A stretch of 64,000 nucleotides of DNA, from contig JASHOA010000060.1 in assembly GCA_030041375.1 (NCBI GenBank), positions 62,001-126,000 of the forward strand. The letters are read 5' to 3'. Under the pieces are notes generated by a model that ran no database searches, was not told the DNA's origin, and saw nothing but the letters and a program-made list of their open reading frames with translations. Source of the DNA: Acetobacteraceae bacterium. GTDB lineage: Bacteria > Pseudomonadota > Alphaproteobacteria > Acetobacterales > Acetobacteraceae. Every line of letters starts with the position of its first letter. The stretch's first letter is position 1. Both the position numbers and the translations under genes were made by a program. Of this stretch, positions 16,740 to 25,431 are shown piece by piece.

Positions 16740-17851
16740 GGCGCGCGCCCGCCGCTCGCTCTCAGCGCGGCGAGATCGCAACATTTTCGCATCACCGAAG
16801 GGAGTGCCTCTGCCGCAAGCGCATCGCTGGCGCAGAGGAAGCCGGGCGCTGCGATGGCCGCAACGTTTGCCCCGTAGAGCGTGATGTGCAGTGTGAAATG
16901 CGTGAAGCCGTGCTGCACCACCCCGAGCCTCCGCCACTCGGCCTTCACCGGCGCGGCCGCCAGTGCAGCGCGGCGCGAAAAGGGTCTCTGGCGCCAATCC
17001 GTCCCCGGAAGCTCGCTCATTCCGCCCAGCAGGCCGGCTGACGGGCGGCGGCGCAGCAGCACCTGGCCAAGCCTGTCGGTCAGCCAGAAATGCGCGCCGT
17101 ACCGTTGCGGGCGCGGTTTCTTCACAGCCTTGCGCGGCAGTGTTGCGGCGATGCCCGCCGCAGATCCTGCGCAACCCTTCTGCCAGGGACATCGGGGGCA
17201 ATCAGGATCGGCCGGCCTGCAGACCGTGGCGCCGAGATCGAACAGCGCCTGGGCGAAATCGCCCGGCCGCGCAACGACCGCCGGGTCCACGGCGAAAGCG
17301 GCGGCGAGAGCGCGAATTTCCCGCATCGCTCGCGGCAGCGGCGCCAGCACCGCATGCCGCCGTGCGAGGACACGCGCCGTGTTGCCATCTACCGGCACCA
17401 CTGGAACATCGAAGGCGATGGCCGCGATCGCCGGCGCCATGTAGGCCCCAATTCCCGGCAGCTTTGCCAGTTCCACCGGATCGCGAGGCAGGGCACCCGC
17501 CACCGCAACGATCCGCGCCGCACGAGAGAGGTTGCGTGCCCGCGCGTAGTAGCCGAGCCCGGCCCAAAGGGTGAGCACCTCCGCCTCGTCGGCCAGAGCG
17601 AGGGCAGCGATGCTCGGGAAGCGTTCGAGAAACCGTGCGAAATAGGGCGCCACCGCCGCAGCCGTCGTCTGCTGGAGCATCACTTCGCTGAGCCAGACAT
17701 GGTAAGGATCGGGGCGGGTGCCCGGGGGCGCGCGCCAGGGCAGAGTGCGGCGATTGTCGTCGTACCACCGGAGCAGTGTGCAGGCGGCGGACGTGCCAGC
17801 CAGGAGTTCGACCACGAAAGGCGGTATGGCCGCCTCAGCACCGGCCGACAA
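16736..17851 (-). CDS. mutY: A/G-specific adenine DNA glycosylase MutY
   Basis: Removes adenine mispaired with 8-oxoguanine. Visible are 'SEVMLQQT' with the catalytic Glu, the helix-hairpin-helix 'LPGIGAYMAPAIAAIAF', then 'VPVDGNTARVLAR' with the catalytic Asp. The 4Fe-4S ligands are in 'CRPADPDCPRCPWQKGC' (C-x7-C-x2-C-x5-C). The C-terminal NUDIX-like 8-oxoG recognition domain runs from about 240. Two starts are possible: TTG at 17851 (371 residues, overlapping the divergent DUF721 ATG) or GTG at 17815 (359 residues, no overlap). Neither has a good ribosome site, and both keep the full fold. Confidence 0.9.
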   Translation of the reverse strand: MSAGAEAAIPPFVVELLAGTSAACTLLRWYDDNRRTLPWRAPPGTRPDPYHVWLSEVMLQQTTAAAVAPYFARFLERFPSIAALALADEAEVLTLWAGLGYYARARNLSRAARIVAVAGALPRDPVELAKLPGIGAYMAPAIAAIAFDVPVVPVDGNTARVLARRHAVLAPLPRAMREIRALAAAFAVDPAVVARPGDFAQALFDLGATVCRPADPDCPRCPWQKGCAGSAAGIAATLPRKAVKKPRPQRYGAHFWLTDRLGQVLLRRRPSAGLLGGMSELPGTDWRQRPFSRRAALAAAPVKAEWRRLGVVQHGFTHFTLHITLYGANVAAIAAPGFLCASDALAAEALPSVMRKCCDLAALRASGGRAP

Positions 17852-18311
17852 GGGAGCCGAGCGGCACCCCTATGGGCCGCGGCCGCTCGCCGCCCTGCTG
17901 CCCGCCCTGACGGGTGCTGCGTTCCGGCGCCGCTCGCCGCTCGCGGCCCGGCTGCTGGCAGACTGGGAGACGATCGTCGGCCCGGCCATCGCCGCGGTGA
18001 CCGTGCCGGCACGCGCTGCCGGCGGTGTAATCAGCATTTCCTGCTCGGGGCCGATCGCGCTCGAATTGCAGCACCTCGCGCCCAAGCTGATCGAGCGCAT
18101 CAATATTCATTTCGGCCGCGTGCTGGTGAAAAGGCTCTCCTTCCGCCAGGTCCCGCCGCCTGCACCCGAAGCGCCACCACGCACCCTGCATCCGGCTCCG
18201 GAATTCGAGGCGGCGCTGGCGGCACGCCTTGCGAGCCTGGACGATGGCCCGCTGCGCGAGGCTTTTCTCAGGCTGGGCCGGGCAATGCGGGCAGGCGCGG
18301 AGAGATCGTGA
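17826..18311 (+). CDS. DUF721 / DciA-like protein
   Basis: A 161-residue protein of the DUF721 family. The core is 'LLADWETIVGPAIAAVTVPARAAGGVISISCSGPIALELQHLAPKLIERIN', with the Trp and the beta-strand 'GVISISCSGP' typical of the family, and an Arg-rich helix 'GRVLVKRLSFRQ'. DciA proteins with this domain load the replicative helicase in bacteria lacking DnaC. It diverges from mutY, overlapping its longest possible start, an arrangement common in alphaproteobacteria. The C-terminal third is Ala-rich and less conserved. Confidence 0.8.
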   Translation: MAASAPADKGAERHPYGPRPLAALLPALTGAAFRRRSPLAARLLADWETIVGPAIAAVTVPARAAGGVISISCSGPIALELQHLAPKLIERINIHFGRVLVKRLSFRQVPPPAPEAPPRTLHPAPEFEAALAARLASLDDGPLREAFLRLGRAMRAGAERS

Positions 18312-18317
18312 TCTCGG

Positions 18318-19574
18318 CTAACCGACCGGGCACACACCGAAATTGTTCACGCCCGGGTGGCGTCCCGGTACCGGCCCGATATCGATGTGGGCAAAGGCCG
18401 GCTGATCGGCGGTCGGGAACGGCGTGTTGCCGGCCGGGTAGCAGTTGGATGCCAGCAGGAAGGCAATCACCGAGGCGTATGCTTTCGGCGACAGCGAATG
18501 CGGTGCGTTGAATGGCATGTCGTTGAGCACGAGGTATTGCAGCGCCTCGACGGTCCAGCCGTTCTTGTGCGCGGAGGTCAGAAAGTCCATCCCCGCGACT
18601 GATGGCGCCGCCGTGCCCTGGAGGTTGGTCCCGTGGCAGGCAACGCAGTTGTTTGCGAACACCTGCGCACCTGCCGCCGCCTGGGCCTTGGTGTAAAGAG
18701 CGGGCACGCTACCGCTCGCTCCGGTAGGGTCAGCCGCCTTGGCGGCGGTCTTGACCGGTGCTGCCGCGGGAGTGGCCTCGGCGTGCTTGCGGCAGTCTGC
18801 GGCCACGAGTGCAGCCGCCGCCGTCGGCAGCACGATCACTCCGTTCACGACCTTGAGGGAGTTTTCGCCCGGGCTTTCCGCCAGGGCGTGCACGCCAACG
18901 CTCGCCGGCACGGCGACCCAGGCGATGTAACCCCCGTGCACGCCGTAGGATGGCGCGTGGGCGGGGTCGGAGCAGCCGTCCACCACGGTTGCGCCCTCGG
19001 GCACGCCGAGCACGGTGTTTGCGAGCGCGCCCTCCAGGCCGCCGAATACGCCGACCTCGTCGGGCCGGCCGCGTGCGACCTCGAGATAGGCGAGCGCACG
19101 CGAGGTGGCGAGCGCGTATTCCATCAGTTCCCGCGCCTTGTTGGCGTCCAGCAGGTGGGCAACGGCGCCGCGCACGTTGGCCTCCGCGCCGTCGAGCGGC
19201 GCGGCCCAGACCGGCGTTCCCTTGCGATGCAGCAGGGCGTCGAGGTGGCCGAGTACGCCCTCAGCGTCGCCGGGAGTGCCGGCCGCCGCGCGGTACTCGG
19301 GCCCGTTCACACCTTCCAGCGCGTTGATGGCGCGCTGGCTGGCCCGATGATAATAGTTCCGATCGGTTACGTAACTATTATTGGCGTGCAGAATTTCCGC
19401 GATTGCCGCCTGTAAATCCGAGAGCGCGGCGACCATGCTCAGGTGATCGCCGGTAGATGCGGCGAGCGTTCCGCGCGGGAACGCTGCCAGCCCGAGGCAG
19501 GCACCGAGCAGAAGGAAAACGGCCGGCCCGATTCTTCGGGCCGGCCGCGACAGTTTGATTTGGCTCAAGCGCAT
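18318..19574 (-). CDS. exported c-type cytochrome paired with the PQQ dehydrogenase
   Basis: A 418-residue exported protein. The first 38 residues are a signal peptide ending near 'GTLA'. Residues 40-270 are a helical domain I do not recognise ('LQAAIAEILHANNSYVTDRNYYHRASQRAINAL'). The C-terminal 300-400 region is a class I cytochrome c: 'NNCVACHGTNLQG' binds heme and 'LVLNDMPFNAPHSLSPKAYASVIAFLL' supplies the axial Met. It starts 18 bases after the quinoprotein stop, in the same direction, so it is the probable electron acceptor. The N-terminal half makes it twice as long as normal acceptor cytochromes; it may be a docking or inhibitor domain. Two extra Cys near the C-terminus could form a disulfide. 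Confidence 0.82.
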   Translation of the reverse strand: MRLSQIKLSRPARRIGPAVFLLLGACLGLAAFPRGTLAASTGDHLSMVAALSDLQAAIAEILHANNSYVTDRNYYHRASQRAINALEGVNGPEYRAAAGTPGDAEGVLGHLDALLHRKGTPVWAAPLDGAEANVRGAVAHLLDANKARELMEYALATSRALAYLEVARGRPDEVGVFGGLEGALANTVLGVPEGATVVDGCSDPAHAPSYGVHGGYIAWVAVPASVGVHALAESPGENSLKVVNGVIVLPTAAAALVAADCRKHAEATPAAAPVKTAAKAADPTGASGSVPALYTKAQAAAGAQVFANNCVACHGTNLQGTAAPSVAGMDFLTSAHKNGWTVEALQYLVLNDMPFNAPHSLSPKAYASVIAFLLASNCYPAGNTPFPTADQPAFAHIDIGPVPGRHPGVNNFGVCPVG

Positions 19575-19592
19575 TGCGCGCTGTCGTCCTCC

Positions 19593-21266
19593 TTACTGGC
19601 CGAGCGTGAAGACGCTGATGACAGGCGCCGGCCCCGATGCACTGCCGGACTGCGGCAGTTCGGGGATTGAGGCGTTGCCGGCCGGGCCGGAAGCGACGAC
19701 GATGTATTCCTTGCCGTTCGCTACATAGGCTTCGGTCGGCGCCGTGATGAAGGCGCCCGTGTCATAGCTCCAGAGGATATTGCCGGTCTTGGCGTCGAAC
19801 GCGTTCTCCGCGCCGCCGAGATTGCCGGAGAAGACCAGCCCGGAAGCTGTCGTCAGCGCACCGCCATAGTTCGGCAGGTTGAAGTGGTGACGCCAGTTGA
19901 AGACCCCGCTGCCGACGTCGATCGCGTTCATCTGCCCGGTGTCCGGACCCACCAGCTTCGGGAACCCGCCGCCGAGGTAGAACTGGCCGGCGATGTAGAC
20001 GACATCCTTGGTCGCGGTCCAGAAACCGCATTCATTCTGGCTCGGAACGAACAAGGTGTTCGTGGCCGGATCGAAGGACCCGCCCTCGTACTCCACGCCG
20101 CCCAGCGTGTTCGGGCAGGCGTAGTTGCCGGCGAGGCTCGGCTGAGTGTCCTGGTTGAACTGGAAGCTGACGGGCGTGTGGCTGAGCAGCTTGCCGGTCT
20201 GGGCGTCGAGAATCCAGACGGAACCCGCCTTGTCGCCGCTGGCGATAAGCTGGCGATCCTGGTTGTCCACCTTGCCGGTGAACAGGATCGGCTGCATCAC
20301 CGGATCCCAGTCATGCGTGTCGTGCGGGATGAACTGGTAGTACCATTTGAGCTTCGGCTGAGCGCCCGAGATGTCGAGTGCGACGATCGAATCGGAGTAC
20401 AGGTTGTCGCCCTGGCGGACGGTGGCCAGGAAGTCGGGTCCCGGATTGCCGAGATTCGTGTAGAGGGTCTGGGTGGCGGGGTCGATCGTCACGCCGGTCC
20501 AGGCCGAGGCGCCGCCGCGCTTCCAGGAATCGCCGCTCCAGCTATCGTTGCCGGGCTGGCCCGGGCCAGGCACCGTGTACCACTTCCAGATCACGCTGCC
20601 GTCCGTTGGGTTGTAGGCGGCGAGGTTGCCCCGCCCGCCCCAGTCGCCGTTGGAGACGCCCAGCAGCAATTCGGCCTGGCCGTTGCTTGGATTGAACCAG
20701 GGCACCGGCGCCATGGTGTAGAAGGCGTTGGCGGTATCTTCGACCGTTACCTTGTCCCATACCTTCTGCCCGGTCTCCGCGTTGAAGGCAATCAGGTGCC
20801 CATCGAGAGTGCCGAGATAGACATTGCCGTCCACCAGCCCGATGCCACGATTGGCGGAGAAGGAGATGACGTGCGGATTGTCGGTGAACGACCACTTCAG
20901 TTTGCCGGTCACGGAATCGAGCGCATAGAGATGATCATGCGCGGTGGTGACGTACATCGTGCCGTTGTAGATGATCGGCGAGACTTCCATCGGTCCGGTG
21001 TCGCTGGGATGGAAGGTCCAGGCCAGATGCAGGTTGCCGACATTGCCGGGGCCGACTGCCGTTGCATTGGTATAATGGTTGCCGGAATAGCTCTTGGCCG
21101 GCAGGATCCAGTTGGCGCTGTCGGTGGCGGCGTTGAGGAAGTCCGAAGCGTTCGGAGTGCTCTGCGCCAGGGCCGTGCCGGCGCCAAGCCAGAGCACCGC
21201 TGACAGCCCGAGTGCCGCCGGAGCAAGGCAAGCCACACCCGTCTTCAACCTTTCGCGTAAAGTCAT
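19593..21266 (-). CDS. PQQ-dependent alcohol dehydrogenase, atypical metal site
   Basis: A 557-residue periplasmic quinoprotein: signal peptide to about residue 35, then an eight-bladed propeller with repeated tryptophan-docking motifs ('DSVTGKLKWSF', 'NAETGQKVWDK'). The catalytic region 'PHDTHDWDPV' places the base Asp at 319 and a second Asp at 321, the D-x-D arrangement known from lanthanide-dependent enzymes. Asn274 in 'LGNPGP' is the expected metal ligand. The usual metal-binding Glu ('GAEFG' in relatives) is replaced by Asp208 in 'NGDWGGRG', and the adjacent-cysteine pair is absent ('VISFSANRG'). It has a strong AGGAGGG ribosome site. Cytochrome c follows; the PQQ-associated ABC genes lie upstream. 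The substrate is not predictable. Confidence 0.88.
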   Translation of the reverse strand: MTLRERLKTGVACLAPAALGLSAVLWLGAGTALAQSTPNASDFLNAATDSANWILPAKSYSGNHYTNATAVGPGNVGNLHLAWTFHPSDTGPMEVSPIIYNGTMYVTTAHDHLYALDSVTGKLKWSFTDNPHVISFSANRGIGLVDGNVYLGTLDGHLIAFNAETGQKVWDKVTVEDTANAFYTMAPVPWFNPSNGQAELLLGVSNGDWGGRGNLAAYNPTDGSVIWKWYTVPGPGQPGNDSWSGDSWKRGGASAWTGVTIDPATQTLYTNLGNPGPDFLATVRQGDNLYSDSIVALDISGAQPKLKWYYQFIPHDTHDWDPVMQPILFTGKVDNQDRQLIASGDKAGSVWILDAQTGKLLSHTPVSFQFNQDTQPSLAGNYACPNTLGGVEYEGGSFDPATNTLFVPSQNECGFWTATKDVVYIAGQFYLGGGFPKLVGPDTGQMNAIDVGSGVFNWRHHFNLPNYGGALTTASGLVFSGNLGGAENAFDAKTGNILWSYDTGAFITAPTEAYVANGKEYIVVASGPAGNASIPELPQSGSASGPAPVISVFTLGQ

Positions 21267-21578
21267 TTGGTTCCCTCCTGATTCGCTGGATTCTGCGGGG
21301 TCAAGACACCGCGCGCGAGACGGGACCCGCGCTCAGCTTAAATGGAAACCTCGCATCCTCGCGCCGACATGGCAAGCCCCTATTTTTATGCAGAGTCTGG
21401 CAGCAGCGGAGCAACAGCATGGCGGTGCCGGGGCCATTCCCGCAAGGGGTGAAATCGCTCCGGGGAAGTTCGCTCAGAACAGCGACGGAACAGCGAGAGG
21501 GGCGGGGCAAAGCGGCCGGAATCAGTGTGATGAGCCGGATCCGGGCAGCTCAGGAACAGCGGCATAACAGCGCGGTTT
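21267..21578. promoter_or_regulatory. promoter region of the PQQ dehydrogenase, with a shared half-site
   Basis: A 312-base gene-free stretch before the quinoprotein. At 21378-21392 the plus strand reads TTTTTATGCAG, matching the right half of the palindrome YTGCACTTTRTGCAG found before pqqA and the PQQ-ABC operon. Its centre is about 119 bases from the start codon, the same distance as in those two cases. I see no other gene or repeat here. Confidence 0.4.
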
Positions 21579-22223
21579 TCAGGGGAGCAGGTTGGCGATC
21601 GTACCGGCAAGCTGGTAGAGGCGGTGCTCGATCGCATCGGGCACGAAGCAGGCGTACGACATCATGTCGCGGCGATCGGAGAATACCCTGGTGTCCCAGA
21701 AGACCTTGCTGGAGAGGGTGTCGACCTGTTTCGGGTCGGGCGTGGCGGCGTCCTGGGCATCATGCAGCGCGGTGATCTCGCCGCGGATTTGCGCCGCGTA
21801 GCTCTTCTGGCGGGCTCCGAAGCGATCGAGACCCTGCACCACCTCGAATCGTTCCCGATCCAAGAGCGAAAAGAGCCCGCCCATCAGGGCGAGTAGCTGG
21901 GTCTGGCTGTCCTTGCCTGCCTTGGCAGCAAAGTCCTTGATCTCGGCGTTCGCTTCGGCAATCGGCACCCGGCGTTGCACGAGGCGTTGGGCGAGGGCGG
22001 CGGCAGCGGGATAATTCTGCCAGTCCGCCAGAAACTTCCCGAGCGGCGGCCCGCCCCAGAAGGTGGCAAGCGACATATGGTCGATCTTGATCTGTTCGCA
22101 GGGCCAGTTCGGATCGAGCGCGGTGGTGTTCTCAGAGGCCGCGATGGCCGGCGTGGCGGCGGCCCAGAGGAGCGCGCAGACGAGCGCGCATGCGTATCTG
22201 TATTTCATGTTGCCGCTTTTCAT
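21579..22223 (-). CDS. exported protein of the PQQ-associated ABC cluster
   Basis: A 214-residue secreted protein with a clear signal peptide ('YACALVCALLWAAATPAIAA'). The mature part begins with 'LDPNWPCEQIKIDHMSLATFWGGPP' and is then mostly helical; a second Cys ('MMSYACFVPDA') may pair with the first. I do not know a function. The ATG at 22223 overlaps the permease TGA by ATGA and has GGAGCGGG in front, so it is the last gene of the ABC operon. Lanthanide-uptake (lut) clusters of methylotrophs also carry small exported proteins beside an ABC transporter of this type; equivalence is my inference. Confidence 0.75.
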   Translation of the reverse strand: MKSGNMKYRYACALVCALLWAAATPAIAASENTTALDPNWPCEQIKIDHMSLATFWGGPPLGKFLADWQNYPAAAALAQRLVQRRVPIAEANAEIKDFAAKAGKDSQTQLLALMGGLFSLLDRERFEVVQGLDRFGARQKSYAAQIRGEITALHDAQDAATPDPKQVDTLSSKVFWDTRVFSDRRDMMSYACFVPDAIEHRLYQLAGTIANLLP

Positions 22224-23065
22224 GTTCCCGCTCCGGGCCGGCGCGCCATCAGCCCGCGCGCCGGATCGTAGGCGAGGATGGCCGCCGCCGTAAAAGCGAT
22301 GGTGCAGCCGACCACGACTAGAAGCGCGGTCAGGTTCCAGGTCGAATAGAGGCTGAAGCGGGTCAACTCGACCACGTAGGTGAAGGGGTTGAGCAGGCAG
22401 GCCTTGTAGAGGATCGGGCTCGACTGCTGCACCTGCCACAGCGGATAGAGCGCCGAGGAGGCGAAGAAGAGCGGGAAGATCACGAAGTTCATCACGCCGG
22501 CGAAATTCTCCAGCTGGCGGATCAAAGAGGAGAGCACCATGCCCATTGCCGCCAGCATGAAGCCGCCGATGATCAGCGCCGGCAGTACCGCAAGCCAGCC
22601 GGGATCCGGGATTTCGACCCCCCACAGCCAGGCCACGACCAGGAATGCGTAACACTGGATGATCGAGATCACGGTGGCCGCGGAAAGGCGCGCGATCAGC
22701 AGGAACCAGCGCGGGAAGGGACTGACCAGCAGCACCCGCATGTTGCCCATCTCGCGGTCATAGACCATCGAGAGCGAAGACTGCATGCCGTAGAAGAACT
22801 GGATCATGGAGAGCAGTCCCGGCACGACATAGGTGCTGTAGAGGATGTAGGTGTGGTAGGGGGGAGCGATCGAAACGCCGAGCACCTGGCGCCAGCCGGC
22901 GGCGAAGATGACGAGCCATACCAACGGGCGGACCAGGGCGGCGAGGAAGCGACCGCGCTGGTGGATGAAGCGCAGCGCTTCCCGCCACAGCACACCCTCG
23001 AGGCAGATCGCGTAGCCGCCGAGCGTGAGGCCATGCCGTGCGCGGCCGAGCGTGGTGGCGCTCAT
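22220..23065 (-). CDS. ABC-2 type permease, PQQ-dependent alcohol system
   Basis: A 281-residue membrane protein with six predicted spans, beginning with a cytosolic helix ('LEGVLWREALRFIHQRGRFLAALVRPLVWLVIFAAGW'). It contains 'PGLLSMIQFFYGMQSSLSMVYDREMGNMRVLLVSPFPRW', the coupling-helix signature of ABC-2 permeases. The family matches the transporter seen beside quinoprotein alcohol dehydrogenases (Ped/PQQ-ABC type). The ATG overlaps the ATPase TGA by four bases. Direction of transport is not established; ABC-2 permeases usually export, although this operon also has a periplasmic binding protein. Confidence 0.85.
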   Translation of the reverse strand: MSATTLGRARHGLTLGGYAICLEGVLWREALRFIHQRGRFLAALVRPLVWLVIFAAGWRQVLGVSIAPPYHTYILYSTYVVPGLLSMIQFFYGMQSSLSMVYDREMGNMRVLLVSPFPRWFLLIARLSAATVISIIQCYAFLVVAWLWGVEIPDPGWLAVLPALIIGGFMLAAMGMVLSSLIRQLENFAGVMNFVIFPLFFASSALYPLWQVQQSSPILYKACLLNPFTYVVELTRFSLYSTWNLTALLVVVGCTIAFTAAAILAYDPARGLMARRPGAGT

Positions 23066-23871
23066 GCCCCGGCGTCCTCGGTCTCCGGCGCCGGCACCGC
23101 GGTGCCGGTGAGCACGCGGAAGGCGGATCGGAGATCAGGCGCCTGGGCCAAGGCGATGATCTCCGACATCTCGCCCGCTGCCAGCACCTTGCCCAGATGC
23201 AGCACGATCACATGATCGCCTGGTTCGATCTCGTCCAGCAGGTGCGTCGCCCACAGTACCGCGACCCCGCGCATTCGGGACAGTGCCCGCACCTGCTCGA
23301 CGATCGCTGCCTTGGAAGCAACGTCGAGGCCGACGGTCGGCTCGTCGAGGACGAGCACGCTCGGCTCGTGGATGAGGGCGCGGGCGATTTCGACCCGCCG
23401 CATCTGCCCGCCGGAGAGCCGCCGCGCCTTGTCGCGCGCGCGCTCGGTCAGCCCGACATCCTCGAGCACCGCGGCGGCGCGCGCCTGCGCCCGCCGGTGG
23501 CCGAGGCCGTGCAGCGCGGCGTGGTAGAGAAGATTGTCGCGCACGCTGAGGTCGAGATCGAGTGTGCGGGCCTGGAACACGACACCAAGCTCGGCGAGTG
23601 CCGCACTCGGGCGGCGGGCGACGTCGAAGCCCTGCACGGTGATGCGGCCGTGCCGGGTATCGAACAGGCGGGTGATCAGCGAGAAGAGCGTGGTCTTGCC
23701 GGCGCCGTTCAGGCCGAGCAGGGCGGCAAATCCGCCACGCGGCACGGCGAGGCTCACATCGTCGAGCGCACGTCGCTCTCCATAGGAATGACTGACCCCT
23801 TCGACGCTGAGCGCCGGCGTTCCGGGGTCGGGAGCCAGCGCCGTCAGCTCGGCGAGATCGGAACCATCCAC
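23062..23871 (-). CDS. ABC transporter ATPase, PQQ-dependent alcohol system
   Basis: A 269-residue ABC ATPase. Walker A 'GLNGAGKTT' is near 53-61, followed by Q-loop 'VVFQARTLD', signature 'LSGGQMRR', Walker B 'VLVLDEPTVGLD' and H-loop 'WATHLLDE'. It pairs with the ABC-2 permease by an ATGA overlap. The start is a GTG within a 31-base sequence that is also found at the 3' end of the propeller gene, where the same frame begins with ATG. The usual overlap between propeller and ATPase genes therefore seems to have been split by the small gene at 23920-24267. The first 20 residues are poorly conserved; a later start is possible. Confidence 0.88.
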   Translation of the reverse strand: MDGSDLAELTALAPDPGTPALSVEGVSHSYGERRALDDVSLAVPRGGFAALLGLNGAGKTTLFSLITRLFDTRHGRITVQGFDVARRPSAALAELGVVFQARTLDLDLSVRDNLLYHAALHGLGHRRAQARAAAVLEDVGLTERARDKARRLSGGQMRRVEIARALIHEPSVLVLDEPTVGLDVASKAAIVEQVRALSRMRGVAVLWATHLLDEIEPGDHVIVLHLGKVLAAGEMSEIIALAQAPDLRSAFRVLTGTAVPAPETEDAGA

Positions 23872-23919
23872 GGTGGCCAGCTCAGGAGTCAGGGATTTTC
23901 TTTCCTCTTTGCAGTCGGC

Positions 23920-24267
23920 CTATTTGCAGTCGGTCAAGGCCGCATCCCGGATGTCGAAGCTGATGGCCTTGGTCAGATCGACGTGGTGCAGAAAACAGGT
24001 CCGGCCTTTTTTATCGACCAGCTTCACATCGTAAATCCCGGGATTGAGGCCCGTCAACGTCAGGCGTTCGCCGAAATCCAGCTCCTTGTCGTCGTCGTTC
24101 AGGGCCTGGTTCGGACCCCATTCTGTGGTGCCGGCCGGGGCCAGGTAGACGCCGGTGAAGCTGATCACCGCGGTGTCATTGTAGGCGAAATGATTCGCCG
24201 CCGCGCCGGCCGGCAGGCTGATGCCGACTGCCAGGGCGGCGAAGACTGCAAGTGTTACGAATTTCAT
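23920..24267 (-). CDS. small exported protein inserted in the PQQ-ABC operon
   Basis: A 115-residue secreted protein: signal peptide 'LAVFAALAVGISLPAGAAA', then a compact beta-rich domain with 'NDTAVISFTGVYLAPAGTTEWGPN', 'LDFGERLTLTGLNPGIYDVKLVDKKGRTC' and a final Cys. The 'W-G-N ... G-Y-D-V' pattern occurs in small periplasmic proteins of unknown role that respond to metals or salts. The last two Cys may form a disulfide. It lies between the propeller and ATPase genes and is flanked by a 31-base direct repeat, so it may be a later insertion into the operon. Confidence 0.72.
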   Translation of the reverse strand: MKFVTLAVFAALAVGISLPAGAAANHFAYNDTAVISFTGVYLAPAGTTEWGPNQALNDDDKELDFGERLTLTGLNPGIYDVKLVDKKGRTCFLHHVDLTKAISFDIRDAALTDCK

Positions 24268-24377
24268 GACGTTTCCTCACTCGCTTCAGGTTGGACAGAA
24301 GGGGATTTCTCTCACGATGGAGCGGCAGCAAAGTGCGCCTTCCCCGCTCTCGGGCAGCAGAGTGGAGGGCCGCCCTG

Positions 24378-25412
24378 TCAGCTCGGCGAGATCAGGACCA
24401 TCCATGGCTGCTGCCCGACGGGCACGGTGTTGATCACGCGAAGCCGCGTGACATCGATCACCGAGACGTCGTTCGAAAGCCCGTTCGCGGTCAAGAGGTA
24501 TTTCTCGTCCGGCGTGAAGTTCGCATGCCACGGGCGCTGGCCGACCAGCAGGTATTTCTTGACCGTTGCATTGAACATTTTGCTGCTCGTCGAGACATAC
24601 GAAAGAACCTTGCGCTCCGGCACATCGACCACGGCAACCCGGTTGGCCGGGCCGAGGCATACGAAGGCCCGCTTGTCGTCGCGGGTGATGTTGATGCCGA
24701 CTGGCTGAATGAAGGTGCTGCGCAACCCCTCGACGACGAAGTGGATGGTATCGAGCACCTTGAAGGTCTTGGCGTCGATCACGGTGACCGTGCCGCCGAG
24801 TTCCGAGGACACCCACACTTCCCGCCCGTCATGGGTGAACGCGGCCCAGCGGGGCCGCGGCGGGACCAGCACGTTGGCGAGGTTCTTCCCGGTGGCATAG
24901 GAAAAGAACTGCGCCATGCTGGTCGTTTCGGTGGTGTTGGCGACGAGCTGCCCGTCGGGGCTCACCGCCATGCCTTCCGGTTCCACCCCGGTCGGCATCT
25001 GCACCAGCATCTTCTGGGTGTCGATGTTCCACACCGTCACCAGGGCGTTGTTCTCGTTCGAGACGTAGAGCGGATTGTTGCCCGGCTGGCGGAGCGCGGC
25101 GTACTCCGGATCCGGCGTGTTGATCGAGCCCACCACCTTCCAGCTCTTCGTATCGAGGATGTCGATGCGGTTGGAATCGCCGAGACAGACCAGGAGCCGC
25201 CCGCCGTCGCTGGTGAGATCCATCCCGCGCGGCCGCTGCCCGGTCGGCACCGTCTTCACCGTTTTCATCGCAGCGAGATCGATGACGCTGATCGTGTTGT
25301 CCTTTTCGTTCGAGGCATAGGCCATGCCGCTGAGCGCGGCTTCGGCGGAGGTCGCGCTGGCGAGCAGCAGTGCGGGCGGCAGCCCGAGCAGGACGGAGCG
25401 GCGGCGAATCAT
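24378..25412 (-). CDS. YVTN-type beta-propeller protein, PQQ-catabolism associated
   Basis: A 344-residue periplasmic seven-bladed propeller. The N-terminus 'RRRSVLLGLPPALLLASATSAEA' is a Tat-like signal peptide. Repeats such as 'ISVIDLAAMKTVKTVPTGQRPRGM', 'VTVWNIDTQKMLVQMPTGVEPEGMAVSPDG' and 'VSVIDVTRLRVINTVPVGQQPW' are YVTN blades. It has the size and position of the propeller proteins that accompany PQQ-linked alcohol dehydrogenase ABC systems. The start follows AAGAAAGGG. It lies 19 bases after the binding-protein gene. The role, perhaps a scaffold or ligand carrier, is unproven. Confidence 0.85.
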   Translation of the reverse strand: MIRRRSVLLGLPPALLLASATSAEAALSGMAYASNEKDNTISVIDLAAMKTVKTVPTGQRPRGMDLTSDGGRLLVCLGDSNRIDILDTKSWKVVGSINTPDPEYAALRQPGNNPLYVSNENNALVTVWNIDTQKMLVQMPTGVEPEGMAVSPDGQLVANTTETTSMAQFFSYATGKNLANVLVPPRPRWAAFTHDGREVWVSSELGGTVTVIDAKTFKVLDTIHFVVEGLRSTFIQPVGINITRDDKRAFVCLGPANRVAVVDVPERKVLSYVSTSSKMFNATVKKYLLVGQRPWHANFTPDEKYLLTANGLSNDVSVIDVTRLRVINTVPVGQQPWMVLISPS

Positions 25413-25431
25413 CGGTTCAGCCCTTTCTTGC

